Shown here one piece after another: positions 36,096-46,628 of a DNA stretch of 64,000 nucleotides. The translations under genes and the position numbers were made by a program. Source of the stretch: Paralichthys olivaceus (taxonomy: Eukaryota; Chordata; Actinopteri; Pleuronectiformes; Paralichthyidae); contig NC_091098.1 in the NCBI RefSeq assembly GCF_024713975.1, positions 25,043,316 to 25,107,315 of the forward strand, read 5' to 3'. The stretch's first letter is position 1; every line of letters starts with the position of its first letter. A model generated the notes under the pieces. That model searched no databases. It was given only the letters and a program-made list of their open reading frames with translations, and had not been told where the DNA came from.

Positions 36096-36992
36096 TAGCA
36101 TCTGTTATCTCACAATTATCATATACATTAGTCAACACCTGTTTCACTTAACCTCGTTTAATTAGGGCCATTGAAACGCAGCTCTTCACCCTAAACAAAA
36201 CCATCCGACATGTAAAAGGCCAGTTTGTTGTGGTTCGCTCAATAAATTAGCAAATAAAAAAGCTGCAGCTCTGAGGCTCATGAAGCTGAATGAAAACCCC
36301 TCACCCCCCCCTTTTTTTAAATTTAATTTAATACGCAATGAAAGAACTAATGCTTGGGAGTGGAACACATCTCGCTCGGTGACTTTTACGCGTGCGTAAA
36401 AGCGCATGTCCTTTGTTTATTAGCGCGATTTAATGTTATTCAAATTGTTAATTCAATTCTCCGCAGCGCAGATCTGGAGGTGATGAAGTATCAGGAGCGA
36501 CAGCAGAGACTGGCGGGATGTTGTTACCTGAATTATTCTAATCTCTGCGCTTAATTAGCGCCAGACATGAGATGTTGTAAAAATCACACCGCTCCCTGGT
36601 TCCATCGTCCTCAGTGAAACCAAGTGAACACTATAAAAAAAAAAAAAACTTAACGTGGGAAACATTAGAAACGAAACTCGGATCTGATTTTTAAACCATT
36701 ATCAAACTTGTTTTTGATGCAAACAGCTGAGAGTCCACCGAGAAGGTGGCGTTTGAATTGAAACTCTGCAGAAATCAGTGAGTTGCGATAAGTAGCGCAT
36801 ATTTAGCCTCTCCACGAAAAACGCTAAAAGGAACAGCGGAGGGCTTCTTTGATGGGATTTGTTGCCAGTGAAAGCTGCGGGTCTTTTGAACGTAGCTGTC
36901 AGTCAATACCAGTGGGACCACCCCCCCCCTCTCACCCCTTCTCCTCCCTCTCTCCCCCCTCCTGCACACACACACATGCTAGCAGCTGGGTG

Positions 36993-37000
36993 TATATAAG
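36993..37000 (+). promoter_or_regulatory. irx7 TATA box
   Basis: TATATAAG lies 62 bases before the irx7 ATG, so transcription would start near 37025-37030 with a 5' leader of about 35 bases. Confidence 0.7.
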
Positions 37001-37061
37001 TAGATCCAGGAGATTGTGTCGCCACTCACTCAAACCGACGAATAGCTGGGACGCAGGAAAG

Positions 37062-37280
37062 ATGCCCGCATCTCAAACTGGATTTGGAAACTTCTTCTTG
37101 GAGCGGAGCATCAACATGCCGACTGGATATCAGATCCCGGTGCTGGGGAACCCACAGAGCGTGCACCAGCAGCAGGCTCAGCATCTGGCAGCGATGGCAG
37201 CTGGGGTTCCTTTAACATACTCAGGACTACCGGGATACAACTTTATCCCTTACCCGCACCACAGGCACATCGCGCACATG
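37062..37280 (+). CDS. irx7: irx7 exon 1
   Basis: ATG to donor gtgagt, 73 codons, phase 0. Ends in [13 protein letters not shown]. Confidence 0.92.
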
Positions 37281-38361
37281 GTGAGTTGACGAACCACAGA
37301 ATAATTTCCTCCTGACACAACTCCCTCAACATGTTTGTAAACTTGAATCTTCGGTGGTTGAACATTAAGAGAAGCAACAACTTCTTCTTCACGATTGGAC
37401 TCTTGCAAACTTAATTGTGATATTTGTTATGTTCATCTGTAAAAGTCTGCAAACAAACTTTATCGGAATGAATATGGATTCATCTGGTCAATAGTTCACT
37501 CACTAAGTTGTGCACAGTGAATCCAGAGTCGCCAACACCGTGCGTAATTGCGCACAAGCGAAATCCCCCTGGCTAGCTCTTACGTTTCTTCTCTTTGATT
37601 TCCAGACAAACGGTTTCGACTTGAAGGCCGCATCTCCCTACCATCACGCGCTCCTGGCACGCGGGGGGCCTTTCTACCCGCCCTACCGTCCGGGTGCAAC
37701 CGAGGATCCCGGTAGGGTCCCCAAGGTGGCCACGCGAGAGAGCACCGGGGCGCTCAAGGCCTGGCTGAACGAGCACCTGAAGAACCCGTATCCCACCAAG
37801 GGCGAGAAAATAATGCTCGCCATCATCACCAAAATGAGCCTCACGCAGGTCTCCACCTGGTTCGCCAACGCGAGGCGACGCCTGAAGAAGGAGAACAGGG
37901 TCAGCTGGGCGTGCAAGGGCAAGTCAGATGAGGAGGATGAGGAGCAGGAGGGAGAGAGCGACGAGGACGACGGCTCTTTGGAGAAATGTCACCTGGATGA
38001 GCGGGATGAGGAAGAGCTTCACACTGACCGCGCGGACAGCGACGAGCGCGTCCAGGGCGCGTTGGAGAGCTCGGCACCGGTGGACGCGCGTCTGGAGACG
38101 CAGCACGAGGACAGAGAGCTCGCACTTGTGAAGAAAGTTGAACAGAGTGACTCCGATCACACGCCATCCGGACTGGAGAGCAAAGAAAACATCTCCAGTC
38201 AAAAACCCAAAATCTGGTCTTTGGCGGAGACGGCGACCTCAGAGACTGTGAAGAAACCTCTGGAGCATATTTACCACCCGGCAGGAAAACTGTGGGCCGA
38301 CTGGGCCTCAAGAACCGGACTGTTCGTCCCCTCCTGTTACTCCACTCATGACATTATCTGA
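37062..38361 (+). CDS. irx7: irx7, Iroquois TALE-homeodomain transcription factor
   Basis: Two exons, 37062-37280 and 37606-38361, joined in phase 0, give 324 aa. The start [17 protein letters not shown] is as expected for fish irx7. A TALE homeodomain (about 112-172) carries [18 protein letters not shown] and [14 protein letters not shown], including the DNA-contacting Asn of WFANARRR. An acidic stretch ([16 protein letters not shown]) follows, and a C-terminal Iro box ([13 protein letters not shown], about 273-285). Family members bind DNA in the nucleus; irx7 acts in hindbrain, retina and craniofacial patterning in zebrafish. The arm before the homeodomain ([14 protein letters not shown]) departs from the DPAYRKNATR-like sequence of Irx1-6, which favours irx7. 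A TATA box at 36993 and polyadenylation signals at 38496 and 38577 bound a compact gene. Confidence 0.92.
37281..37605 (+). other. irx7 intron
   Basis: The only intron, 325 bases, with acceptor tgatttccag. It lacks stops in one frame just before exon 2, so open reading frames run into it, but the donor and acceptor are both strong. Confidence 0.85.
37606..38361 (+). CDS. irx7: irx7 exon 2 with homeodomain and Iro box
   Basis: Starts [20 protein letters not shown] and ends CYSTHDII with TGA at 38359-38361. 252 codons including the stop. Confidence 0.93.
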   Translation, partial: TNGFDLKAASPYHHALLARGGPFYPPYRPGATEDPGRVPKVATRESTGALKAWLNEHLKNPYPTKGEKIMLAIITKMSLTQVSTWFANARRRLKKENRVSWACKGKSDEEDEEQEGESDEDDGSLEKCHLDERDEEELHTDRADSDERVQGALESSAPVDARLETQHEDRELALVKKVEQSDSDHTPSGLESKENISSQKPKIWSLAETATSETVKKPLEHIYHPAGKLWADWASRTGLFVPSCYSTHDII

Positions 38362-38600
38362 GTGTCAGACTGAAACCTCCTCCACATCTTTTGCACTTTA
38401 CTCTCTCAGACCTCAGGGATTTCCTGAAGTTTGACATGAAATGAAATTCTGTATTTTTTTGGAAAACCAAAGACTCAACACGTTGTGTTACTGTAAATAA
38501 ATGTAGATGTATTTTTCCACCAACGACCTGTAAATTATGTTTCCTTTGTCTCAACATGAAGAAATATTTTTGCTTAAATAAAATCCAGCCTCTGGTGATA
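38362..38600 (+). other. irx7 3' untranslated region
   Basis: AATAAA at 38496-38501 and at 38577-38582; the second, in cttaaataaaatcc, is the likelier end signal. Confidence 0.6.
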
Positions 38601-40153
38601 ATCAGACATGTTTTACTGCTCTGTATTTTTTTTTAATGAATTTATGGTGATATGATTTAAAAGCATGGAAACTTACGCTCGGCTATATCGCAGCTGCAAA
38701 TTTAAATGCATAAAAAAGGCGTAAGAGAGTTTTGACCTCACGACAGATAAAACTCTATATTTAATTTTCCAAAACAAACGAAAGAACAGATCAACTCCGA
38801 AACTAAAACTTTAAAACAGCAGCCTGAGCTTCGTTTGGAAGGTTCTCTTCAGCCCGACGGACAAAACAAAGAAGGAATCGTGTAAAACTTGAAGTTAATT
38901 CTGATTCTTGGAGGTTAAAGGTTAAATCCTGGTGTGAGTTGTGAGTTTAAAGTTCCTTAAGAGATTCTAGATGCAAACTTACATCTGCACACCGACACAT
39001 CCAGACATTATTCACTAAATTCACCATTAACACCACGTGTAAAAGCATAAACGTTTAATTCCAATTTTGCGTGTGGGGATAAAAAAAAAATCCTTTCTAA
39101 GTTTCGATCACTTCCTCTTTTGTTTCCTTTCTGACTTTCTGCTTCGGAACAGGAGCGGTGGGGTTTTTAGTCTTTGTGGCCGAGTAATCCTTGACATTAA
39201 ACTTTAACACCTCACCTCAAAGGAAAAATAAAAGTTTTAAAACCCTGTGTGAGCTCAAACTGATGTTAGGTGTTCCTCTCCACAGGTAAGGATTAGACCT
39301 GTTAGGGTGTTAGTGTTGTTTAGCGGTAATCAAAGGGATTCCTCTCCATCCGTCACCCAGGTTGTTCCCATGTAAATTCAAAGGGCTGTACCTCCATTAA
39401 TCCGGGATAATGAGGGAGCTCCTGGGAGAAGCAGGACCTGCAGAGCAGTTGTCCTCCGGCCAAACCTTCTCCATGCAAATCCCTTCAAACAGAAACACAC
39501 AGAGGAGATTTATTTTCCTCAGGAACAGAAGAACAGGCCACAAAAGAATCAGAAGTGGTGCAACTGTAAAAAAACAACAACTAATATTTCCAGTCTCAGT
39601 TTAATGTGTCTGCAGCGATCCCCTGAGGGCATTTAGAGTAACTACAGCACATTTGATTCCACTCATTCTAATTTGAAGCTTTCATTGGAGAAGAGAAGGT
39701 GGAAACCACAGCTCAAAACCACGGATTAGTGATAGTAGTCTGGTCCACTGATCCAAATACAGCTCATGGAGGAAGTCGCACGACTTTGAATCTCGGTTCC
39801 TCGTGTTTAAAACACACACACACACATAATTCACGTAGTTTTAGATGCAGTGTCACTCACAATTTCACAGTTTCGATGTCCTGCGTGAGAAAAAGTCCAT
39901 AAATCGTCTCAGAACGAAGAGGGGAAAAAAGACGCTCTTGGAAATCCAGACCTTCCCCGAGAATTCTCATATTTTAAACTTTTCCTCCGTATTGTACTAA
40001 TCCAACGATAATATTATCAGACCATTTGCAGGTGAAATGTGAGAGAAACTACTTGTAATTAATTCGGCTTACTTTTGGTGCCAATTTGCCGCAATGGATA
40101 CAAACACGGGCTATATAGTTTGGGGGCAACTTTACACACTTCCTGCTTTCCTC

Positions 40154-40843
40154 CCCCAAAGCTTCATGGGAACTGACGCGTTGACCAATAGCAGCCATTG
40201 TAAACATCCCTTAAAAAAAACTAATGGAATAGATGTGAATGCAGAAACTTTTAAATAAATCCGTTTTTTGCACCATGTCACAATGTAAACACAAGAATTC
40301 ACATTTTTAAATTATTTAATTTTATTAATCCAATGACAAAGTTAGTGAAAACCAACACAGACCAAAGTTTGAGACTTTAAAGATAACACGGATATCACGG
40401 TGCGTGTGGCGCAGCGTGGACAAACATGGCTGATGTTTGTTTGTCGTTGTGATGAGACATTTAAACTGTGACCAGTGCAGCCTCCGCTCTTACAACAAAA
40501 CGACGCATGAGGCAACAGACGCCATTATACATTTTATTTTATGACACTTTTAAGATCAGGAAACACATAAAAATACACAGGAGGCAACTGTATCTACGCC
40601 TCCATGAGAGGCGCCATAGTTCTGTGACGTCAGACAACTTCATCTTCGTAGATGAGTTCACAGGTCAGAGCTCCTGCCGAGTTCCGTTAAACCTCGGAGG
40701 TCAGAGGTTTAACGGAACGCTGCATCCGACTTTGAGTGGCATTCCGTCGCACTTTTTTCAAATAGGTCGTAAAATCCTGACATCCGAGTCGTCTGGAACG
40801 CAGCATAAAGATCGCACTTTCACACCCCAAAGCTTCATGGGAA
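40154..40843. repeat. 19-bp direct repeat pair
   Basis: ccccaaagcttcatgggaa occurs at 40154-40172 and again at 40825-40843. It suggests the interval is part of an unrecognised dispersed repeat or two copies of one. The family is unknown. Confidence 0.5.
40681..40718. repeat. perfect 15-bp inverted repeat with 8-base loop
   Basis: gttccgttaaacctc and its exact reverse complement gaggtttaacggaac, separated by ggaggtca. No coding function is seen. Confidence 0.95.
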
Positions 40844-41249
40844 TTGTCTCCATTTTGTTTGAGGTGAGGGTCAAGCATGGGTGTACTGAGGTCTAAGGGA
40901 TGCAGTTAAATAAATTGTATTAATGCCGCACTAGTACTTCAGTTACACACTTTTGTACCACGTCCAAATATCAACACAAATATTGTGTCCAGAATAAAGA
41001 CTAAGTTGTTGACTACAGCAAAGTGAAACGAAGAACAGGCCCTCAACTACAAAACACCCAATACAATCAGTCAGTTAGCGTGCAACGCTCTAACATCGTG
41101 ACACTACTGCAGCAGTTTCAATTGTATGGTTCACACTAATATATTTACATAAAGTACATTCACACAAGGAGAATTAAGTGCAAGTGAAATATGAGTCATA
41201 ACATTAACATCGTATGTAATCAACGATTCCAAATGAGGAATTTTTTTTT

Positions 41250-41525
41250 TTAGTCTGTGCACATCTGCACTTGTGTCTCCTGCTGGGGCTGGATTTCGTC
41301 TTTACCCCTCTCCTGTGTCACACACTGTCCATTGTCACTGAGAACAGCATCCACCAACTGCTCCTCCCTTTGGTCCTCGTGGTTTTCCTCCGGTATCTTC
41401 ATCTCTTCCTCCTCTGTGAACGGCAGCAGTTCATGGTTTTCGGTCTCATCGAGCGTGGTGAACAACACTAGGCTGGGCTCTCGCTGTAGGTTCTCCTTGT
41501 CTCCATGGCACGATTCCAGATAATC
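41250..41525 (-). CDS. cd40: cd40 exon 9, cytoplasmic tail
   Basis: Acceptor tcctgtag, 92 codons including TAA at 41250-41252. DYLESCHGDKENLQREPSLV followed by an acidic tail with the TRAF-type motifs. Confidence 0.85.
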   Translation of the reverse strand, partial: DYLESCHGDKENLQREPSLVLFTTLDETENHELLPFTEEEEMKIPEENHEDQREEQLVDAVLSDNGQCVTQERGKDEIQPQQETQVQMCTD

Positions 41526-42296
41526 CTACAGGAGCACAGTCGAAATAGAGATGTAGAGTTAGAGGTAGTAAGTTTTGCGACCTGGCTTCTTAAAAAGCAT
41601 AGAGATATAAAAGTGATATCAAATTTATCATCTTATTCTTTGCAAGAGCACGAATAAGCATCTTTCACCCAAAACATTATGAACTAAGACTCTAAAGCGT
41701 AAATGTGCTAAATAATAATCTGTTGATGGCTGCACTACTCTGTTACTTATGTATTATACACGAGACAACAAATGAAGAAAGAGAATCAGATTTACCTTTG
41801 CCCTTTGTTTTGTTTCTCCTGGTTGGACGAGCACAAAAGGAAGAAAAGACAGAGAACGTGAGCTGAGTTGCTGAAACTCACTGACGATGATGTAAAAGAT
41901 CAGAGTAGCACAGCGTACCTTTGCAGAGACAAACCATGAGTCCAACTACAGCCAAACTGCCAACTGCAACAACACATGCAATCAGACCTCCATGGTGCCG
42001 CGGAGGTTCCACTGCAAGATCAGAAAGAGCGAAAAAATTAACCACACGCTTGATTATTCACGTGGTATCTGATCATCTTTCAAATATCTTTAAATATTTA
42101 TTCAACCGGTGAATACGACTGGTTGACAAAGACGAGGGAAATTTTTTTTTTTATTTGTGCAATTATTTTTTCTTTAAATGTAAATTCCCTTAAGATACTG
42201 AATACCTGACAGATACAATGCAAAACTGTAACTGTAAAAACAAAACACAAAATAATCATGGGTTAGTCAGTGCAGCTACTCTAAGGAATACTTTCA

Positions 42297-42332
<36 letters not shown>

Positions 42333-45231
42333 TTACAAATATTTCATTCTGCCACCTGAAACTTTCAGGATGTCTAGATGTTGAGATTATCCCAAAAAAC
42401 ACGATATAGTGTAAATTGAGTGGGTTTGAACGCCATCGAACCCACAGTTGAAAAACCACAAACCAACAGATTCACGGGATGCACTGTCTCTTCACCCCTG
42501 CAGTTTCGTTTTGAGTCAGACGAAGCCTCTGAGCATGCAGCTGCTAACGTTACTCGAGAAGCGTGAGAATTTATCCTCCTCCACGAAACTCACCGCATAT
42601 GTTGTCAGATTCGTTTGTTCCACTCTCTTGGATGTGGTATCCACTCTCACATCTGCAAACATAAAAAATCACAGAGTTACTCATCTCACACTGCTTTACC
42701 GTCGACTGGTGAACTAAACCAAGGGTTAGGGGTTAGGGCCCTTTACAAGTCAAAACAGTGAAAACTCCATTTCACATTCATGTAAATAAAATGACTCTTC
42801 CCATCCTCATCACACGATGTTCACTTTTCTGTCCTCTGGTGGGCGCTACAGGAGCATCAAAGGTCACACAGATAGATTTAAGAGGGGATTCTTTTCCTCT
42901 CACGTCTACAATTCATAAATATGTACACATATATATATATACAGTATATTCAGATCAGGAATACTGTCCATTCTGTCCAATAACAAAGAGGCAGCCACTA
43001 TTTGAAGTATTTATTAGTCCTGTATTTATTGGTTGTGTATTAACGGTTTGAGTCATGTTTCCGTCAAATTACCGGAACTCTTTCTGTCTGTTCATATTTA
43101 TGTTTAGAGAGTTCCCATACTTACTCAGTCCACTTGGTGCACACGCTGCTCCAGGAGTGGCTGGTGGAGAACGAGCCCTCGGGGCAGTTCTCACACACGG
43201 TGTCGTGGGTCAGGTTGCCTGAAAGCCGATAAAAAAAAAAGATTCATCACAGATCTGAACCATTTCCTTCCTGAAATCACGCAGAGGGGCTGATGTGTGA
43301 GAAACAAAATGTCCCCGTCAGCAGCTGAGTTTCTCCACACCATGCCGAAAAAACTAGATTGGCGAGGTTTTAATGACACGGGCCGATCACCGGCGTTTAT
43401 GTGCTGTAAACAAAAACAGAGCTCCTCCAGAGATGTGTTATGAAAACTCCAGAGAAAGTTCTGACCCAATCACACGGACGTCTCCAGGCGTGCATGTCTG
43501 AAAACAGCTTGTGAGATAATGCTTTACCTTTGATTTTGGCCCATTGTCCTGGTTTACATGTTGCGTGCGGCACACAGGTGACACACGTGCCACTGGAGCA
43601 GTGGAAACCCAGCAGGCAGATGCAGGGGCTTTGCTTCGTCTTGCTCTCTGGCTTGGTCACACGCAGGTTTTTATCTGAAAGAAGAACCAACACTGAACAG
43701 TCGTCCCTGGATGTCGTGTTTGGAACAGGTCTGTGTTGTTTGTCACGAGCTCTTACTCGGGTCACAGTATGGCTGACGTTTACACTGGGCTTCCCTGGTG
43801 TACTTATCCTGATATTCACGGTTCCCACACTCTGCGCACTGAGGATCCGTACAAGTGCTTTGACTCATCCTCCTGGTGCCTGAAACACACAGTCAGAAAC
43901 TCAAGTAAACCTTCATCCCAAGTTACCTTGCTTCTCTTGAGGATCACGTTTGTCTCTTAAAGGTCAAAGCTGCAGCCAAAACAGAGCAGCTGACCTGAAG
44001 TGAACCACCTCCACCACCGACAGCTCTACTGACAGTTCTCAAAACATCACATGTGGTTTGTTCGAGCTGTACAAGAGCTAAAGAGTAAAAAACAGCCTGT
44101 TGTGGTTTTGCATGAGGTTACACTGTTCAATAACATTGAAATTGAAAATATAAATGATAATTAGTCATTAAATGTCTAAAAACAGTTAAACAGTGTTCAT
44201 CAAAACATTCAACCAGAAGCCTGAAGATATTTAGACGTAAAAGCACTTTACAGACATTTTATTTTGTTGTAAATGATACTAGGGAATGATTCACTGATTT
44301 CTGCCTTTGTCTTCCACATGATTCATTTGATGCTTATTTAAAATAGTGGAATTTTATAGATTTACAGAATCGTTTTTTTCTCTTGAAAACAGAAAATAAC
44401 CACTTTAATTCAGACAAACAGAGCAATACGCATCTTTTCTGTGTTATCCTCCAAGATAATTGTGTTGAATGTCGACTCGTTTTGAGAAATTCGGTCTCAA
44501 ATGTGAAATTAAAACCAGGGATTCACGTGTTTTCATCAAAGCAGAGTCGGAAAAATTCTCTCCCCGGCTCATTTTAAAACGAAATCGTGACTTGGTTTAC
44601 CTGGACCACACATCTTGCAGCACTGACCGGCCTCCTCATACTGAGTCAGTGGGTCACACAGGGACTGAGCCCAGGTCTTCACCTGCAAAACAAGAAGCGT
44701 GAAGGATAATGAAAGTCCTGCTGAGTGAAATGTAGTGTAGTCTGGGGGGGTTTCTCTCTGTTGACAGTTGGTTCACTTCCTCAGAGAGTACAGTGAGTGG
44801 AAAGCCCCAAACTTTTACTAACTGACATCACCACTGAGTCTCTGACATCTCTGCTCTGAAAATGTCTTCATAATTTTTAAAATCACTATTGCTTTTTCTC
44901 CCCCCCCCCCCCCCCCAAGCAAAACCCACGTGTTTTACAGCTTCAGCTCTGGGGCTGAGGTGGGAAAGTGAAAGTGAAAGTGACCGAGCAGTAACACGAA
45001 CAAAGCATTAGAAATAAAACACGAGAAAACAGAAATAAGCTGAAATACACGTAAATAAGAAGAAACGCTCACACAGAGGAACACATTCACAGTGTCAGTG
45101 GTACAATCTGATCCAACATCAGTGATCACACGTCAGAAATAATCTTTTCTTTCTTTTTTTAAAACAACATACATCAGTTTACTCACCGTGACCTCCGTGC
45201 ACAGCATCACCACCACCATGAACAGGAGCAT
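41250..45231 (-). CDS. cd40: cd40 (TNF receptor superfamily member 5)
   Basis: Minus-strand exons in order: 45187-45231, 44601-44682, 43757-43879, 43528-43674, 43125-43218, 42594-42652, 41919-42011, 41796-41818, 41250-41525. They give 313 aa plus TAA. The signal peptide is MLLFMVVVMLCTEVT. Cysteine-rich domains begin CDPLTQYEEAGQCCKMCGPG and continue with NREYQDKYTR, KRQPYCDP, CICLLGFHCSSGTCVTC and VCENCPEGSFS. The transmembrane segment is about 192-212 (GGLIACVVAVGSLAVVGLMV). The cytoplasmic tail holds PEENHE (267-272, TRAF6-like) and PQQET (302-306, TRAF2/3-like), in the same order as mammalian CD40. It is a co-stimulatory receptor on B and antigen-presenting cells. No death domain is present, which argues against TNFRSF25 or TNFRSF1A. 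Another teleost TNFR such as tnfrsf14 remains possible. Confidence 0.8.
41796..41818 (-). CDS. cd40: cd40 exon 8, 23-nt juxtamembrane exon
   Basis: Acceptor gtccaaccag, donor gtaaat. It encodes GETKQRAK and restores phase 0; without it the tail exon is out of frame. Confidence 0.75.
41919..42011 (-). CDS. cd40: cd40 exon 7, transmembrane segment
   Basis: Acceptor gatcttgcag, donor gtacgc, 93 nt, phase 1 to 1. A hydrophobic helix ending MVCLCK. Confidence 0.88.
42299..42330. repeat. (AT)n microsatellite
   Basis: About sixteen AT units in a cd40 intron. Confidence 0.93.
42594..42652 (-). CDS. cd40: cd40 exon 6, membrane-proximal cysteine-rich domain
   Basis: Acceptor gtttgcag, donor gtgagt, 59 nt. 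CESGYHIQESGTNESDNIC; an N-E-S sequon is present. Confidence 0.88.
43125..43218 (-). CDS. cd40: cd40 exon 5
   Basis: Acceptor cggctttcag, donor gtaagt, 94 nt. NLTHDTVCENCPEGSFSTSH; an N-L-T glycosylation sequon is present. Confidence 0.9.
43528..43674 (-). CDS. cd40: cd40 exon 4
   Basis: Acceptor ttctttcag, donor gtaaag, 147 nt, phase 1. CICLLGFHCSSGTCVTCVPH and TCKPGQWAKIK. Confidence 0.9.
43757..43879 (-). CDS. cd40: cd40 exon 3
   Basis: Acceptor gtgtttcag, donor gtaaga, 123 nt, phase 1. CTDPQCAECGNREYQDKYTR and QCKRQPYCDP. Confidence 0.9.
43880..44600 (-). other. cd40 intron between exons 2 and 3
   Basis: No coding signal. The other cd40 introns (41526-41795, 42012-42593, 42653-43124, 43219-43527, 44683-45186) are likewise plain, with a poly-C run at 44900-44916 and a (TA)n patch near 42929-42943. 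Confidence 0.7.
44601..44682 (-). CDS. cd40: cd40 exon 2, first cysteine-rich domain
   Basis: Acceptor gttttgcag, donor gtaaac, 82 nt. TWAQSLCDPLTQYEEAG and QCCKMCGP. Confidence 0.88.
45187..45231 (-). CDS. cd40: cd40 exon 1, signal peptide
   Basis: ATG complement at 45229-45231. 15 codons, donor gtgagt, phase 0. Confidence 0.8.
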
Positions 45232-45334
45232 GTTGCTGGAGACTCGCAGTATTCGGTTTGCTCACAGACTCAACGTGTCTGTGCTGCATTCAAGGTCCTT
45301 CTGCTTTAACTGTATGTGGGAGGAGTTGGACTCA

Positions 45335-45347
45335 GGGAAAATTTCCC
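45335..45347 (-). promoter_or_regulatory. kappaB-like site upstream of cd40
   Basis: GGGAAAATTTCCC lies about 105 bases 5' of the cd40 ATG. It is near-palindromic with both GGG/CCC half-sites, but one base longer in the spacer than the usual 10-12 bp kappaB forms, so binding is uncertain. Confidence 0.35.
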
Positions 45348-45580
45348 CCCTCCCCCTCCCTCCCCCACACTGTTCTCCTTGCTTTATCTGTTTTTTTTTT
45401 GTTTTTTTTTTAAACTTCTTATTCTCTCTTGAACATTTTCTGAAACATCGACCATTAAGATGAAACATTCTGCTTCAGATCTAATAAAGTTTGAATCACA
45501 CATCAAGACCCCCAGAGTGAGTCACGTGGTTCATATCATCTCAGTGGAGTGGAGGTTCAGATCTTAGAGAGAGAGAGGGG

Positions 45581-45582
<2 letters not shown>

Positions 45583-45617
<35 letters not shown>
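45583..45617. repeat. (GT)n microsatellite
   Basis: A GT run with one CG interruption about 360 bases upstream of cd40. Confidence 0.92.
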
Positions 45618-46628
45618 ATGAGGGCATGGAAGATAACACAAATAACACTAAATGAGAAGGACAGAGATAAAATTCAAATTGAAAACAACACACAGTTAAA
45701 GAGATAGTACATTTGAAAATCAATTTTTAAATTAAAAAAGAACAGTTCGAAACAAAATTCAAGCAAAATTGAAAAGATAATAAACTGGAATAAAGCAGGT
45801 GAAGAGATTAAAAGAGTTAAAAGAAAGGGTACCATTTGTAAAAATTTAAAACAAAATTTAAAATAATCGAATGAATAAACATGAATATGACCTTGTAGAA
45901 TAGTTATGTTCAAGGCACTTCTGGATTCAAAGGCGTTCCTACAATAATATTGATTTGTGTGTGTTAAAATGTACTTGGTGTAAAATGACAAAATGAAAAT
46001 ATTATAAAACACCATTTAGGTATGACCTTCTAAAATAGTTTTAAATTCAAGGCACCTGAATATAACTGAAAAATATTCCGAAGATCAGGCAAGTGAAAGC
46101 GAAAGAAATTACTACTTTTGTGTTCAAATACTTCATCACAATAAAATACTTGAATGTGTTAAAACGTACATAATATATCAAAAGCTAAATAAATACTCAT
46201 GTAGAAGAATGGCCCATAATAGAATATTATTAATGTATTATTACTGCAGGAATGTTCAAGCAGCTATTAAATGTTGGAGCATGGATGTAATTTTAAATAG
46301 ATTTAATTCAGAGAGAGTACTTGAGTAAAGGTATCTTACATCATTTTGACGTTATTTATTTGTTAACGGGATATAAATACTTTTTATTCAGCTGCATCAG
46401 TTTACGTTCTGAGGTGACACATGCAACAAGTGGTTTGTATGTTTTATACCAACATTTTCACATTGACACGTTAGCCCCCCGGGAATCTTTTGATAGGAAG
46501 AGACTGAAACTCCTCCAGACCGTTGAGGGATTTCCCACAAACCTCTTGCAACGTGGTTTTCCAACATGGTGACTATGGAAGTGACAATGTTCCTCTTTCC
46601 CCTTCATGCAGATTTTTTTTGCGATTGA

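Larger units (their letters stand above)
29987..36992. other. gene-free interval between the SOWAH gene and irx7
   Basis: No credible open frame on either strand. It holds (AC)n at 30.1 and 36.1 kb, (AT)n at 31.1 kb, poly-G at 31.4 kb and a hAT-like remnant at 35.1-35.4 kb. Non-repetitive blocks near 31.5-32.0, 34.1-34.6 and 36.4-36.6 kb could be enhancers of irx7; this is inference from position only. Confidence 0.55.
38601..41249. other. intergenic region between irx7 and cd40 (tail to tail)
   Basis: No gene recognised. It holds a perfect inverted repeat at 40.7 kb and a 19-bp direct repeat (40154 and 40825). The cd40 3' UTR should run into it from the right, with a minus-strand AATAAA near 40541. 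Confidence 0.55.

Noticed and set aside
40468..40896. 142-aa plus-strand open frame between irx7 and cd40
   Set aside because: No family resemblance, no splice context, and it spans the inverted repeat. More likely an uncharacterised dispersed repeat.
41250..45231. TNFRSF25, which neighbours PLEKHG5 in human, as the identity of the receptor
   Set aside because: The tail has no death domain, and the cysteine-rich domains and TRAF motifs fit fish CD40 better.
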